Source: Piscirickettsiaceae bacterium (lineage in GTDB: Bacteria; Pseudomonadota; Gammaproteobacteria; Nitrosococcales; Methylophagaceae). From it: a stretch of 64,000 nt of DNA. A program made the translations under genes and the position numbers. The stretch lies in NCBI GenBank assembly GCA_024685975.1, contig JAIBDZ010000003.1, forward strand, positions 54,562 to 118,561, given 5' to 3'. Of this stretch, positions 1-9,253 are shown one piece after another. The first letter of the stretch is position 1, and the number at the start of each line of letters is the position of its first letter. The notes under the pieces are model-generated. The model was not told where the DNA came from, did no database searches, and saw only the letters and a program-made list of their open reading frames with translations.

Positions 1-67
1 TATTTGATTTCACGTTTAAGTCAGCTGACGCCGCGTTTAAACCACTTAATGCTGTATTAAAAGACAT
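1..67 (-). CDS. flgE: Flagellar hook protein FlgE, N-terminal fragment
   Basis: Only the first 22 codons lie in the window; the gene continues past base 1. The peptide begins MSFNTALSGLNAASADLNV, the N-terminal signature of hook and rod proteins (coiled-coil D0 region with the ALSGL and LNV pattern). It starts 11 bases after the flgD stop, with an AAGGGG Shine-Dalgarno about 7 bases before the ATG, so it is the next gene of the flgBCDE operon. FlgE builds the extracellular hook joining rod and filament. The assignment rests on this short peptide plus operon position. Confidence 0.85.
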   Translation of the reverse strand, partial: MSFNTALSGLNAASADLNVKSN

Positions 68-78
68 AATGCTTCCCC

Positions 79-750
79 TTAAATAATTTCTTTCACTTCG
101 TTAAACGATACTGACCCAAGGCCAGCTAAATTGACTGTCAAACCATCATTACCACTGCCGACTAACACACTATCAACACGTGCTACTGTCGATGTCTCAA
201 ATGCTGTATTTTCACCATTGATTGTGCCTGAAGCACGATATTGATAAACACCGACCGGCATGGCCTCACCAGCATCATTAAATCCATCCCAGGTGAAATT
301 AGTTGCCCCTGCGGCCGTACCAAATTCTAATGTTCTGACTGGCACACCAATTTCGTTATAAATTTGCACTTTCAAATCTGTTACGGGTGTACTGACATCA
401 ATCTGTGCTTGCATGCCACTTTCAGTCGTTAAATTTCCTAGCGATGAAGGCACCAAGACATTATGTCCAACTAAAGCTGAAGCCGTTAACGCTTGGCCTG
501 ATTGCATTGTTTGCGCGAAACTTGCAAAAGAATCATTCAGGTCACCAATGCCGCTCACGGTACTAAATGAGGCAATCTGTCCTAAAAAGTCCCCATTTTC
601 CATTGGTTCTAATGGATCTTGGTTTTGTAATTGCGTGGTCATCAAAGCCAAAAAGTCTTCTGTCGCTAAATCACCATCATTTTGTGTTTCTGTACTTTGG
701 CTTGTATTTAAAAATGCAAAAGTACTGTCATTAACACTATCTACTGCCAT
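79..750 (-). CDS. flgD: Flagellar hook assembly cap protein FlgD
   Basis: FlgD is the hook-cap scaffold that directs polymerisation of FlgE outside the cell and is then removed. The 223-residue length is normal for the family. The conserved N-terminal part is visible at about residues 30-60 (DFLALMTTQLQNQDPLEPM, then FLGQIASFSTVSGI). It is followed by the FlgD Ig-like/FlgD-Tudor region, with the motif FTWDGFNDAGEAMPVGVYQY near residues 152-171. It sits between flgC (15 bases away) and flgE, in normal operon order. No signal peptide is expected, as export is by the flagellar type III system. Confidence 0.96.
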   Translation of the reverse strand: MAVDSVNDSTFAFLNTSQSTETQNDGDLATEDFLALMTTQLQNQDPLEPMENGDFLGQIASFSTVSGIGDLNDSFASFAQTMQSGQALTASALVGHNVLVPSSLGNLTTESGMQAQIDVSTPVTDLKVQIYNEIGVPVRTLEFGTAAGATNFTWDGFNDAGEAMPVGVYQYRASGTINGENTAFETSTVARVDSVLVGSGNDGLTVNLAGLGSVSFNEVKEII

Positions 751-765
751 GTCTTTACTCCTCTA

Positions 766-1179
766 CTATTTGCCTAATTGCAATGTTTGCAATAGCAATT
801 GCTTAGAAGTATTGGCTACTTCTACATTGTTTTGATAAGAACGAGATGCTGAAATCATATTGGCCATTTCTGACATCGGATCGACATTTGAATGGTAGAC
901 ATAGCCCTTGTCATTCGCCATCGGATGATTTGGGTTGTATTCTTCGCGTCCATCGGCTTGACTTTCTACTACCGCTTTCACTTCAACACTACCTAATGCC
1001 ATGCCTTGTTGGGCTTCTTTCATTACCGCGCCAAAAACAGGTTGGCGAGCACGATAGATGTCCTCCTTGCTGCCTGACACACTGTCGACATTGGCTAAGT
1101 TACTCGCCGTTGTATTCAATCGAACAGATTGCGCACTCATACCACTACTGGCAATATCGAAAATATTGAATAATGACAT
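766..1179 (-). CDS. flgC: Flagellar basal-body rod protein FlgC
   Basis: FlgC is a proximal rod subunit of the flagellar basal body in the periplasm. The 137-residue protein shows the family hallmarks: N-terminal MSLFNIFDIASSGMSAQSVR, the ASNLANVDS rod signature near residues 26-34, and the C-terminal NVDPMSEMANMISASRSYQN helix near residues 98-117. Only 2 bases separate it from the flgB stop, and an AAGGGGAG Shine-Dalgarno lies inside the end of flgB, so the two are translated from one message. Length and motifs are ordinary. Confidence 0.97.
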   Translation of the reverse strand: MSLFNIFDIASSGMSAQSVRLNTTASNLANVDSVSGSKEDIYRARQPVFGAVMKEAQQGMALGSVEVKAVVESQADGREEYNPNHPMANDKGYVYHSNVDPMSEMANMISASRSYQNNVEVANTSKQLLLQTLQLGK

Positions 1180-1181
1180 CG

Positions 1182-1583
1182 TTATTCTCCCCTTATCGCT
1201 TTCAATAAGCCGGTGAATTTACCGCCGAGAAATTCTAAACTTGCTTGGTATTGGATGGAATTTTGCATAAATTGAGCTTGTTCGACTTGCTCATCTACAG
1301 AGTTTCCATCTAAAGAGTCTTGAATCGTGCTGCGGTATTGGATATGAGGGTTCGACGCTTGTAATGATTGTGTCGTTGGAATGTGGTTCTGATGTGACGT
1401 TGTCATGACCGATGATTGGTCAGCATTCACTGTTTTTAAGACGGCACTGAAATCAATATCACGCGCCTTGTACCCAGGCGTATCAGCATTACTTAAGTTT
1501 GAGGCTAGTAATTCAGCGCGCTGAGATCGGACGCGTAATGCATCAGCGTGAATTCCTAAGGCGGAATCGAAGTTTATCGACAT
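1182..1583 (-). CDS. flgB: Flagellar basal-body rod protein FlgB
   Basis: FlgB is the first proximal rod protein, next to the MS ring. The 133-residue product has the ASNLSNADTPGYKARDIDF rod signature near residues 27-45 and a C-terminal helix (QYQASLEFLGGKFTGLLKAI). I place the start at the ATG at 1583, because TTGGAG lies 6 bases upstream; an in-frame TTG at 1595 would make that Shine-Dalgarno part of the coding region. It heads the flgBCDE operon. The leader contains a sigma-54-type promoter and three TTGCCG repeats, so expression is probably under a flagellar enhancer-binding activator of the FleQ/FlrC kind. Confidence 0.96.
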   Translation of the reverse strand: MSINFDSALGIHADALRVRSQRAELLASNLSNADTPGYKARDIDFSAVLKTVNADQSSVMTTSHQNHIPTTQSLQASNPHIQYRSTIQDSLDGNSVDEQVEQAQFMQNSIQYQASLEFLGGKFTGLLKAIRGE

Positions 1584-1621
1584 GTTGTGCTCCAACTTTA
1601 ATCTTTTGTTGGAAAAAATTA

Positions 1622-1637
1622 AGCACTAAATATGCCA
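1622..1637 (-). promoter_or_regulatory. Sigma-54 (RpoN)-type promoter for flgB operon
   Basis: Read on the minus strand, the site is TGGCATATTTAGTGCT. The invariant GG (1636-1635) and GC (1624-1623) dinucleotides are spaced exactly as in the -24/-12 consensus TGGCACG-N4-TTGCW; three of the less conserved positions differ. The predicted start near 1611 leaves about 28 bases to the flgB ATG. flgB operons are RpoN-dependent in Pseudomonas and Vibrio, which supports the call. Confidence 0.72.
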
Positions 1638-1697
1638 TCAAATAATATCTTTTATTTTCAGCTAGTTACAACTTCTCAATCATAGCGTCAAAAAAAT

Positions 1698-1735
1698 AGC
1701 GGCAACTTTTTCTACCTTAAGCGGCAAACCGGCAA
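1698..1735 (-). repeat. Three TTGCCG[C/G]T direct repeats upstream of flgB promoter
   Basis: On the minus strand TTGCCGGT (1735-1728) abuts TTGCCGCT (1727-1720), and a second TTGCCGCT (1705-1698) follows 14 bases later. The repeats fill the short gap directly after the stop codon at 1736. They end about 61 bases before the -24 element of the sigma-54 promoter, where an activator site could sit. The two identical copies are 22 bases apart start to start, about two helical turns. Function is inferred. Confidence 0.45.
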
Positions 1736-2176
1736 TTAAAAAGACAAGCCGCCATGTTGCATTGGGTAATTTGTACATCTATTGACGACTTCAGTCACTA
1801 ATCGACGTGGTATCCAGGCTTCGCCATCTGAGACAACTCGCACGGCTTTGGCAAGCTTTGATTGTTGTTCTGGCATGACATAACCTTTAGCATGAAAACC
1901 TGAACGGGCTAACATATCAAAAGTCGGCGCTTGCCCCGTTAAGACGAGTACTCGGCTCGACACATATTGTTCTGATAAAAAGTGACATAATTTATGTCGG
2001 CTGGTCGCCATGATACTATCAGCAATAATAATGATATTAGGCACTTTACGACCAATCTGAACCACAATGTTGTCGACAGATGTCGGTAATACTTTTCGAA
2101 TTACCATGTCTTTTTGTTTCGACAAATCGCCAAAATCACGAGCAGGATGATTACTAATTATCACAACATCAATCAT
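1736..2176 (-). CDS. Degenerate receiver-like protein without DNA-binding domain
   Basis: This 146-residue protein resembles the N-terminal receiver and linker of NarL/LuxR-type regulators. It has VDNIVVQIGRKVPNIIIIAD (possible phosphoacceptor D53), LVLTG with T80, and the linker KAVRVVSDGEAWIPRRLV (110-127). In that family the linker is followed by a helix-turn-helix, but here the protein ends about 20 residues later. The N-terminal acidic pair is replaced by SNHP, and the conserved lysine after beta-5 appears missing (GYVMPEQ), so normal phosphotransfer is doubtful. The ATG at 2176 overlaps the slmA stop (ATGA), indicating translational coupling; a longer reading from 2224 would lie inside slmA. 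The true role is unknown. Confidence 0.7.
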   Translation of the reverse strand: MIDVVIISNHPARDFGDLSKQKDMVIRKVLPTSVDNIVVQIGRKVPNIIIIADSIMATSRHKLCHFLSEQYVSSRVLVLTGQAPTFDMLARSGFHAKGYVMPEQQSKLAKAVRVVSDGEAWIPRRLVTEVVNRCTNYPMQHGGLSF

Positions 2177-2790
2177 AAGTAAGCCTTGAGTACAGGTGCT
2201 AATAACTGCCATTGTTTTTCCCAAACAACTAATGGCGACTGTTTAAAACCACTTCTCACAAAGTGTTGAATATGGCCTTCGACAATAGTAAGCAATAAAT
2301 TAGCGGTTTCATTAATAGGGCGCCCGCCTGCTTGCGTAATCGTCAACTCTCTTTCTCTTAAAATTTGTCTTAACTGTGTTTCTAAACGTTCAAAAAACTG
2401 GTCTACTCGTTGTCTTAAACGTTCAGTCTCACCCGTTAAGGCCGTCCCAACCAAAATACTGCTAATGCCGGGATTTTTAGCACTAAACTGCAATAACAAC
2501 GTCATGATTTTTTCACACCGCGACACCGCATTACTTTCTTGTTGCAAAATACGATTAATCAAACTAAAAATCGTTTCTTCAGCAAAATCTATCAACCCTT
2601 CAAACATTCGCGCTTTACTAGGAAAATGGCGATACAACGCAGCTTCTGAAACGCCGAGACTTTTTGCCAGTTGCGCCGTGGTAACGCGTTCACCTGGGTT
2701 ATGCTCTAGTTCAGCAGCCAACGTTTGCAAAATCGCCTGACGACGAGACTGCTTTAACTCAGCACGTGATTGTCTTTGCTGTTCACTCAT
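2173..2790 (-). CDS. slmA: Nucleoid occlusion factor SlmA (TetR family)
   Basis: SlmA binds specific chromosomal sites and blocks FtsZ ring assembly over the nucleoid. The 205-residue protein has the TetR-type helix-turn-helix at about 36-58, with the SlmA-typical stretch LAKSLGVSEAALYRHFPSKA. A C-terminal dimer/FtsZ-binding domain follows, with KNPGISSILVGTAL and ERLETQLRQILRERE. It begins on the base after the argB stop and ends overlapping the next gene by four bases. The position beside argB, dut and coaBC matches the slmA neighbourhood (dfp-dut-slmA) of many gammaproteobacteria. No palindromic SlmA-binding site was noticed in the window by eye. Confidence 0.95.
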   Translation of the reverse strand: MSEQQRQSRAELKQSRRQAILQTLAAELEHNPGERVTTAQLAKSLGVSEAALYRHFPSKARMFEGLIDFAEETIFSLINRILQQESNAVSRCEKIMTLLLQFSAKNPGISSILVGTALTGETERLRQRVDQFFERLETQLRQILRERELTITQAGGRPINETANLLLTIVEGHIQHFVRSGFKQSPLVVWEKQWQLLAPVLKAYL

Positions 2791-3702
<912 letters not shown>

Positions 3703-3707
3703 CTATT

Positions 3708-6236
3708 TTAGAAAAGCAATGTTATTGTAGGTTTGACTTGTAACATTTGCTGTTTGAATTGTTGTTGTATATCGAGTAAAGCTTCTTCTGTATCAGCTTC
3801 AAAACGGAGTGTCAGACCAGGTACAGTATTAGAGGCTCGGACTAATCCCCAACCTTCAGAAAAATCGGCTCGTAAGCCATCTATCGTTGAAATTTTTGCG
3901 CCAGAAAAGCTCGCTTCAGCCACAAATTGTTGGACAAACTTCTGACATTCCAGTTCTTCCATTTCCACTAAAATTTCTGGTGTACTTTCTCGGTTTGGAA
4001 TCGCAGCAAAAATATCTCGAGAACTTCTCTCAAGAGGATCACGCGCCAATAATTCAGCAAGACGACATGACGTATATATTGCATCATCAAAGCCATACCA
4101 ACGGTCGTTAAAGAAAATATGACCGCTCATTTCGCCCGCTAAGACAGCACCTGTTTCTTGCAACTTATCACGCAGCTTGGCATAACCTGATTGCCACATT
4201 AACGCTTCACCACCAGCACCCGAAATCGCGTCTCCTAATAGGCTCGTTGATTTGACATCGTAAATCACCAAACCACCAGGAACACGCGATAAAATATCTT
4301 GGGCAAACATAATCATCAGCCTATCTGACCAAATAATGTTCCCTTCGGTATCGACCGTACCTAATCTATCGCCATCACCATCAAAAGCTAAGCCTAGCTC
4401 AGCACCAGAGCGTTTTACTGCTAGAATGAGATCCTGTAAATTAGCTGGCTCACTTGGGTTAGGATGATGATTCGGGAAGTTACCGTCAACGTCACAATAT
4501 AGCTCGACCACCTCACAACCTAAGGCTGATAAGACTTTAGGAACAACTTTCCCCCCAACACCATTGCCACAATCTACGACCACTTTAAATGGGCGAATCA
4601 AATGCACATCACTGACAACCTTGGCGATGTAATCATCGACAATATCAACATTTTGATAGTGGCCTTGGCCCGTTTTGATATTGCCTTGCAAAATACGCTG
4701 ATATAACTGTTGCAATGCTGCGCCAAAGACCGGTTTGCCAGCGAGCGTAATTTTTAAACCATTATATTGAGCGGGGTTATGACTTGCTGTCACCATAACA
4801 CCTGAACCTGTTTGTAAATGTTCACAAGCAAACGAGACTAATGGTGTTGGCACTTCACCAATATCAACCACATCACAACCGCTTGCCATCAAGCCTTCAA
4901 CCAAGGCTTTGGACAACATTTCACTTGATAAGCGTCCGTCCCGCCCTACCACAATACGGTGTTGATCGCGATCAATCGCCTCACTACCAATCGCCTGTGC
5001 AATCGCTCTGACAACACTAGAATCTAAAGTATCGTCGACGACCCCTCGTATATCGTAAGCTTTGAAAATCTTAGGCGTAATATCGGCAGGATTAAGCGCA
5101 ATCGGTTCTGCTTTTTTGACTTCTGTTTCTGGTAACGTGAATTCCAATGGTTCTGACGATTTTGGTTCAGCAGGCTTAACTTCTTCTTCGAGTGCAGGTA
5201 TCTCCTCTACAGTATCATCAGGGAGCTCTTCTACACTCACTGTTGGTGTCACGACAGCTTGTTTTTTGCGTGTTGCAGAAGGCATGGGCAGCGTTTGGCC
5301 TAAACGCTTAATTTCATCCACAATCGCATCCATTTCAGGAATAACGGTAGGATATTTCGCCTTCATCTGACTATTACTCAAATCAATCAATTGATTTTTA
5401 AGTACATTCAGATCATGTCGTAATACATAACCTTGTGCTCTTTCACGTAACAACCACATCAATAACACGGTCACCAAGACAATACTCGCGACGACCAAAT
5501 AGTTGATAGATGATGCTTTTTTCATTGGCCAATAAGACACTGTCCAATGACTGTGTTTAACAGCTAAGGAATAAGGTGCAACACCTTGTCGCCATTCCTT
5601 ATCACCGTATGCGACCAGGCTTCTACTATTGTTTTTCCCTTGTTGTAACTCAACATAACCATCTTGACCGAATGACGGTAATAATAATGTCTTCATCGTT
5701 GAGGGCGATAATGTTAATAAAAGGACATAAGGCGTAGCGTTATCCGCTGTTTGAATTTTTTGCACTAATAAAAGATAAGCAGCACCTTGTTGAGGTTGAA
5801 TAACACTGATTGGTGCCTGGCCTTGTGTTTTTGCTGTTCGAATACTCTCTAGCGTTGCAAAACTAATCGGAATACAAGCATTGGGATCGGGGGCATCGAT
5901 ATTGGCAGATAAGAGACACGCTTTTTGTAAGGTAGGGAAACTATGTTTAAGTTGGCGTTGCTGTTCCGCCCATGCGGTTGGATTATAAATAGCAGAAACT
6001 AATAATGGCGATGTTGAGAGAGAAGTGAGCTGCTGTTGATAGGTCTGAACCTGTTGTTCGACACTATCATGTATTATCTTGGCAATATGTTGATGTTGCT
6101 GTGCTTCAGCTTGCTCATGTTGCGTTGTGACATATTGATGCTGCCAAAAAAAGCCAGCTAAAATCGCCACACAACTGATCACAATTGCGATCAAAGCGAT
6201 ACTTGGGTTACCCATTAATTTCGCTAATTTATTCAT
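3708..6236 (-). CDS. algC: Phosphomannomutase/phosphoglucomutase AlgC with membrane N-terminus
   Basis: The C-terminal part (about 386-842) is a complete alpha-D-phosphohexomutase interconverting the 1- and 6-phosphates of mannose or glucose for surface polysaccharide and LPS precursors. It has FKAYDIRG (391-398), the phosphoserine loop TASHNP with Ser485, the metal site DGDGDRLG and the sugar loop GEMSGH. The first ~385 residues differ: a transmembrane helix (12-32), a ~210-residue probably periplasmic domain, a second helix (244-263), and an acidic Pro/Glu-rich linker (335-380). Similar long AlgC proteins exist in Pseudomonas. This predicts a membrane-anchored mutase, perhaps with a sensing domain. 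The order dut-algC-argB supports the identity. Confidence 0.93.
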   Translation of the reverse strand: MNKLAKLMGNPSIALIAIVISCVAILAGFFWQHQYVTTQHEQAEAQQHQHIAKIIHDSVEQQVQTYQQQLTSLSTSPLLVSAIYNPTAWAEQQRQLKHSFPTLQKACLLSANIDAPDPNACIPISFATLESIRTAKTQGQAPISVIQPQQGAAYLLLVQKIQTADNATPYVLLLTLSPSTMKTLLLPSFGQDGYVELQQGKNNSRSLVAYGDKEWRQGVAPYSLAVKHSHWTVSYWPMKKASSINYLVVASIVLVTVLLMWLLRERAQGYVLRHDLNVLKNQLIDLSNSQMKAKYPTVIPEMDAIVDEIKRLGQTLPMPSATRKKQAVVTPTVSVEELPDDTVEEIPALEEEVKPAEPKSSEPLEFTLPETEVKKAEPIALNPADITPKIFKAYDIRGVVDDTLDSSVVRAIAQAIGSEAIDRDQHRIVVGRDGRLSSEMLSKALVEGLMASGCDVVDIGEVPTPLVSFACEHLQTGSGVMVTASHNPAQYNGLKITLAGKPVFGAALQQLYQRILQGNIKTGQGHYQNVDIVDDYIAKVVSDVHLIRPFKVVVDCGNGVGGKVVPKVLSALGCEVVELYCDVDGNFPNHHPNPSEPANLQDLILAVKRSGAELGLAFDGDGDRLGTVDTEGNIIWSDRLMIMFAQDILSRVPGGLVIYDVKSTSLLGDAISGAGGEALMWQSGYAKLRDKLQETGAVLAGEMSGHIFFNDRWYGFDDAIYTSCRLAELLARDPLERSSRDIFAAIPNRESTPEILVEMEELECQKFVQQFVAEASFSGAKISTIDGLRADFSEGWGLVRASNTVPGLTLRFEADTEEALLDIQQQFKQQMLQVKPTITLLF

Positions 6237-6242
6237 TGCCGT

Positions 6243-6701
6243 TTATTGTCGCCCTGTATGACCAAAACCGCCAGCACCACGTGCTGATAAATCAAACTCT
6301 TCTACTTGTTCAAATTCAGCTTGTACAATCGGCACAAACACCATTTGTGCAATTCTGTCACCCAACTCAACTTGATATGCCGTATCACTACGGTTCCAAC
6401 AAGAGACAAATAATTGCCCTTGATAATCACTATCAATTAGTCCAACCAAATTGCCTAAGACAATACCATGCTTATGTCCCAGACCTGAGCGAGGAAGTAA
6501 GACAGCTGCCAAACTAGGATCACCAATATATATCGCTATGCCCGTCGGTATCAGCACGGTTTGCTGTGGTGCAATGGTTAACGTTTCATCAATACACGCA
6601 CGCAAATCCATTCCTGCTGAACCCGCCGTAGCATAGTCTGGTAAGGTAACACTATCATTTAATCGTGGGTCTAAAATTTTAAGTTGAACTTTCTGCATCA
6701 T
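6243..6701 (-). CDS. dut: Deoxyuridine 5'-triphosphate nucleotidohydrolase (dUTPase)
   Basis: Dut hydrolyses dUTP to dUMP and pyrophosphate, keeping uracil out of DNA and feeding dTMP synthesis. All five trimeric-dUTPase motifs are visible: [44 protein letters not shown] and the C-terminal arm [12 protein letters not shown]. About 152 residues matches the E. coli enzyme. The start is one of two consecutive ATGs at 6701/6698, by alignment with the E. coli N-terminus; the more upstream candidate lies deeper in coaBC. The first 23 bases overlap the end of coaBC, the coaBC-dut pairing common in gammaproteobacteria. Confidence 0.97.
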   Translation of the reverse strand: MMQKVQLKILDPRLNDSVTLPDYATAGSAGMDLRACIDETLTIAPQQTVLIPTGIAIYIGDPSLAAVLLPRSGLGHKHGIVLGNLVGLIDSDYQGQLFVSCWNRSDTAYQVELGDRIAQMVFVPIVQAEFEQVEEFDLSARGAGGFGHTGRQ

Positions 6702-7881
6702 AGCGCTCAATAATAAGTTGCATTAAATCTCTTGCCAAGTGGCTTTTTACAGCTGTTGGCAATCTCTTCTCTCCGCCGGGCCAAAATACGTCGAGGGCGT
6801 TGCTATCTGAGGCAAAGCCTAAGCCATTACCAACTTGGTTCGCCGCGATCATATTCAAGTGTTTTTCTGTCAATTTAGTTTTGGCATAGTCAGCTACATT
6901 CTCTGTTTCAGCTGCAAAGCCTACAGTGAATGGCGCGTTTCTGCGCTGGGTGACGCCCAACACAATATCAGGGTTTTGCTCTAAGGTAATCGAAGTCAAC
7001 GGCATTGTCTGTTTTTTAAGCTTTTGAGTTTGATATTGTGCCGGCTTGTAATCGGCCACCGCCGCACAAGCGATGAAAATATCTATTTCCGTTGTCGCTT
7101 TCACAACGTCTGCCATTTGCTGCGCCGTTTCGACATCATAACGCGTGACACCACTTGGCGTCGTTAGGTGGACTGGACCTGCAATCAAGATAACATTCGC
7201 CCCCGCTTCTACTGCAGCTTGCGCTATCGCAAACCCCATTTTTCCTGAGCTACGGTTCCCTATATAACGTACAGGGTCAATGGGTTCATGTGTCGGTCCT
7301 GCCGTGATAACGACTGTTTTACCCGTCAACTTTTTTGGTAATGCCCACGCCATTAATCGTTCAACAATATCATCAGGCTCAATCATCCGACCTGCGCCTT
7401 GCTCCCCACAGGCTTGATCACCTTCATCGGGGCCTAAAATAAAAACACCTCGTTGACGCAATAAAGTTAAATTGGCTTGTGTGGCCTGATGTGTCCACAT
7501 TTTATTATTCATCGCTGGTGCAGCAAAGACCGTCGCTTCGCTAGCTAAACATAATGCTGACAACAAATCGTCTGTTTGACCTTGAGCTAATCGAGCTAAG
7601 GTGTTCGCGCTGGCAGGGGCAATCACAATAAAATCAGCCCAACGTGCTAATTTTATATGGCCCATCGCAGACTCTTCGTCAGCATCTAATAAAGCCACCG
7701 CAACAGGGCTTCCGCTCAAGGTTTGCAATGTCAGTGGCGTAATGAATTCTGCCGCAGCATGCGTCATAACGACTTTCACTTCCGCACCTGCTTTTCGGCA
7801 CAAACGGACTAATTCTGCTGATTTATAAGCTGCGATACTGCCTGTGACACCTAATACAATTCGTTTTCCTTGTAATGTCAT
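6679..7881 (-). CDS. coaBC: Bifunctional phosphopantothenoylcysteine decarboxylase/phosphopantothenate-cysteine ligase
   Basis: This enzyme makes 4'-phosphopantetheine for coenzyme A. The N-terminal flavoprotein decarboxylase (about 1-185) shows [13 protein letters not shown], the catalytic-histidine region [11 protein letters not shown], the PAMNNKMW loop and [10 protein letters not shown] with the active cysteine. The C-terminal ligase (about 186-400) shows [28 protein letters not shown] and KLKKQ with the conserved lysine. I prefer the ATG at 7881, matching the E. coli start MSLAGKKI and lying 4 bases after the yihY stop. An ATG at 7899 would add six residues inside yihY. It is upstream of dut and overlaps it. 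Confidence 0.96.
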   Translation of the reverse strand: MTLQGKRIVLGVTGSIAAYKSAELVRLCRKAGAEVKVVMTHAAAEFITPLTLQTLSGSPVAVALLDADEESAMGHIKLARWADFIVIAPASANTLARLAQGQTDDLLSALCLASEATVFAAPAMNNKMWTHQATQANLTLLRQRGVFILGPDEGDQACGEQGAGRMIEPDDIVERLMAWALPKKLTGKTVVITAGPTHEPIDPVRYIGNRSSGKMGFAIAQAAVEAGANVILIAGPVHLTTPSGVTRYDVETAQQMADVVKATTEIDIFIACAAVADYKPAQYQTQKLKKQTMPLTSITLEQNPDIVLGVTQRRNAPFTVGFAAETENVADYAKTKLTEKHLNMIAANQVGNGLGFASDSNALDVFWPGGEKRLPTAVKSHLARDLMQLIIERYDAESST

Positions 7882-7885
7882 CTGT

Positions 7886-9217
7886 TTAGCTTTCGTCATG
7901 TTGAGTCACTAATTGACGCAACGTCACAGCTTGTAAATGCTGCTGTTGTTGCTGTTCATATTCTTGAAGTAAGCTCGTCGCCTCATTCTTAAGCTTTATC
8001 GAAACCGCTCCTGCTTGTCGCTCTTCACCTGTACGGAGGCAATGCATAATGTCAGCGACACTGATTGACGCAATATCCTGCGCTGGTTGATATTGCGCAG
8101 GGGTGTCATTCAATTCCACCACTAAACCACCATATTGTAGGGTTGTCATAATGTCCTGAACAACTTCCAGCGGCAACCGCATTTCAGCCTCTAACTCACT
8201 TAATGTATAAGCCGGTTGATGTTGATAAAAACGTGAAGCTAGCGTTGTCATGATGCTCACCCCCACTTGCTCTCGTTGTCTGGCACTCAATTCAAAAGGT
8301 TGATTGGCATAACTGACTAATTTTGGATGCTGTAAATAAAACGCTACTTGCGACCCCGTCAACAAGATAAACCAAGCAAGATAGAGCCAAATCATAAAGA
8401 AAAATAAGATGGCAAAGCTTGAATAAATGGCCGTGTAATTAGACGATGACGCCACAAAAGAGGCAAACATCGTTCCCACTGCCACCCACAACATGCCTGC
8501 AACAGTCGCTCCCATCACCGCCGGGCCTAGCTTCACCCTAGTATTCGGAATAAATTTATAGAGAAATGTAAACGCAATTATAATCATCACATAAGGCAGT
8601 GATTTTGTTGCCGTTAAAATGACCGTACCAAACGGCTCAATGGCTTGTAATGACTGCACAACGGTATGATTTAATACACCTGCTGCCACCCCCATTGCCG
8701 CCACAACGAGTACTGGGCCAATCATGACAACACTTAAATAATCGGTAAAGCGCCTTGCTAAGGTTCTGGCTTGTTTTACTCGCCAAACAAAGTTGAAGGC
8801 ATTTTCAATTTTTTGGATCAAAGAAATAATGGTGTAAAACAACATCGCTACACCTAACGATCCTAAAACGCCGACTTTAACGTTTTGAACAAACCCGATA
8901 ATACTGCCTGCAATTTCAGGCCCTTTCGCACCCAAAGGTTCTAAAACCCCTAGCAGAAAAGGTTCGATTTGATTATGTACACCAAACGCCTTTAATACTG
9001 AAAAGGCAACCGCAATCAAAGGCACCAATGATAGGAGCGTTGTAAACACTAAACTCATAGCCCGCAGGTTCAACTCACCTTTGGCAATTTCTCGTATCAC
9101 GATATAACTCACGCGCAACGCGTTAATGATCCCACGGAAAACGGGGTTCATCTTATCCGTCGACATTTGCCACAAGTCCGTTTGGAAAAACCCTTGTATT
9201 TTTGCTATCAGATCCAT
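7886..9217 (-). CDS. yihY: YihY/BrkB-family inner membrane protein
   Basis: The 443-residue protein belongs to the UPF0761/YihY family, once misnamed RNase BN. The membrane core (about 45-300) has the family motif LVFTTLLSLVPLIAVAFSVL near 56-75 and YTAIYSSFAILFFFMIWLYL near 262-281, with about six helices. The cytoplasmic C-terminus (about 310-443) resembles a winged-helix fold (YTLSELEAEMRLPLEVVQDI), a known extension in this family, and ends in a Gln-rich tail. Transport of a small solute has been suggested for the family, but the function is not established. It lies in the gene train between the Nif3-like gene and coaBC. Confidence 0.88.
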   Translation of the reverse strand: MDLIAKIQGFFQTDLWQMSTDKMNPVFRGIINALRVSYIVIREIAKGELNLRAMSLVFTTLLSLVPLIAVAFSVLKAFGVHNQIEPFLLGVLEPLGAKGPEIAGSIIGFVQNVKVGVLGSLGVAMLFYTIISLIQKIENAFNFVWRVKQARTLARRFTDYLSVVMIGPVLVVAAMGVAAGVLNHTVVQSLQAIEPFGTVILTATKSLPYVMIIIAFTFLYKFIPNTRVKLGPAVMGATVAGMLWVAVGTMFASFVASSSNYTAIYSSFAILFFFMIWLYLAWFILLTGSQVAFYLQHPKLVSYANQPFELSARQREQVGVSIMTTLASRFYQHQPAYTLSELEAEMRLPLEVVQDIMTTLQYGGLVVELNDTPAQYQPAQDIASISVADIMHCLRTGEERQAGAVSIKLKNEATSLLQEYEQQQQQHLQAVTLRQLVTQHDES

Positions 9218-9253
9218 GCCACCTCAATAATGTATTTGGGTATCAGCCTCAGC

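Noticed and set aside
413..835. 140-codon plus-strand frame over flgD/flgC
   Set aside because: Shadow of flgD and flgC on the other strand, with no plausible protein features.
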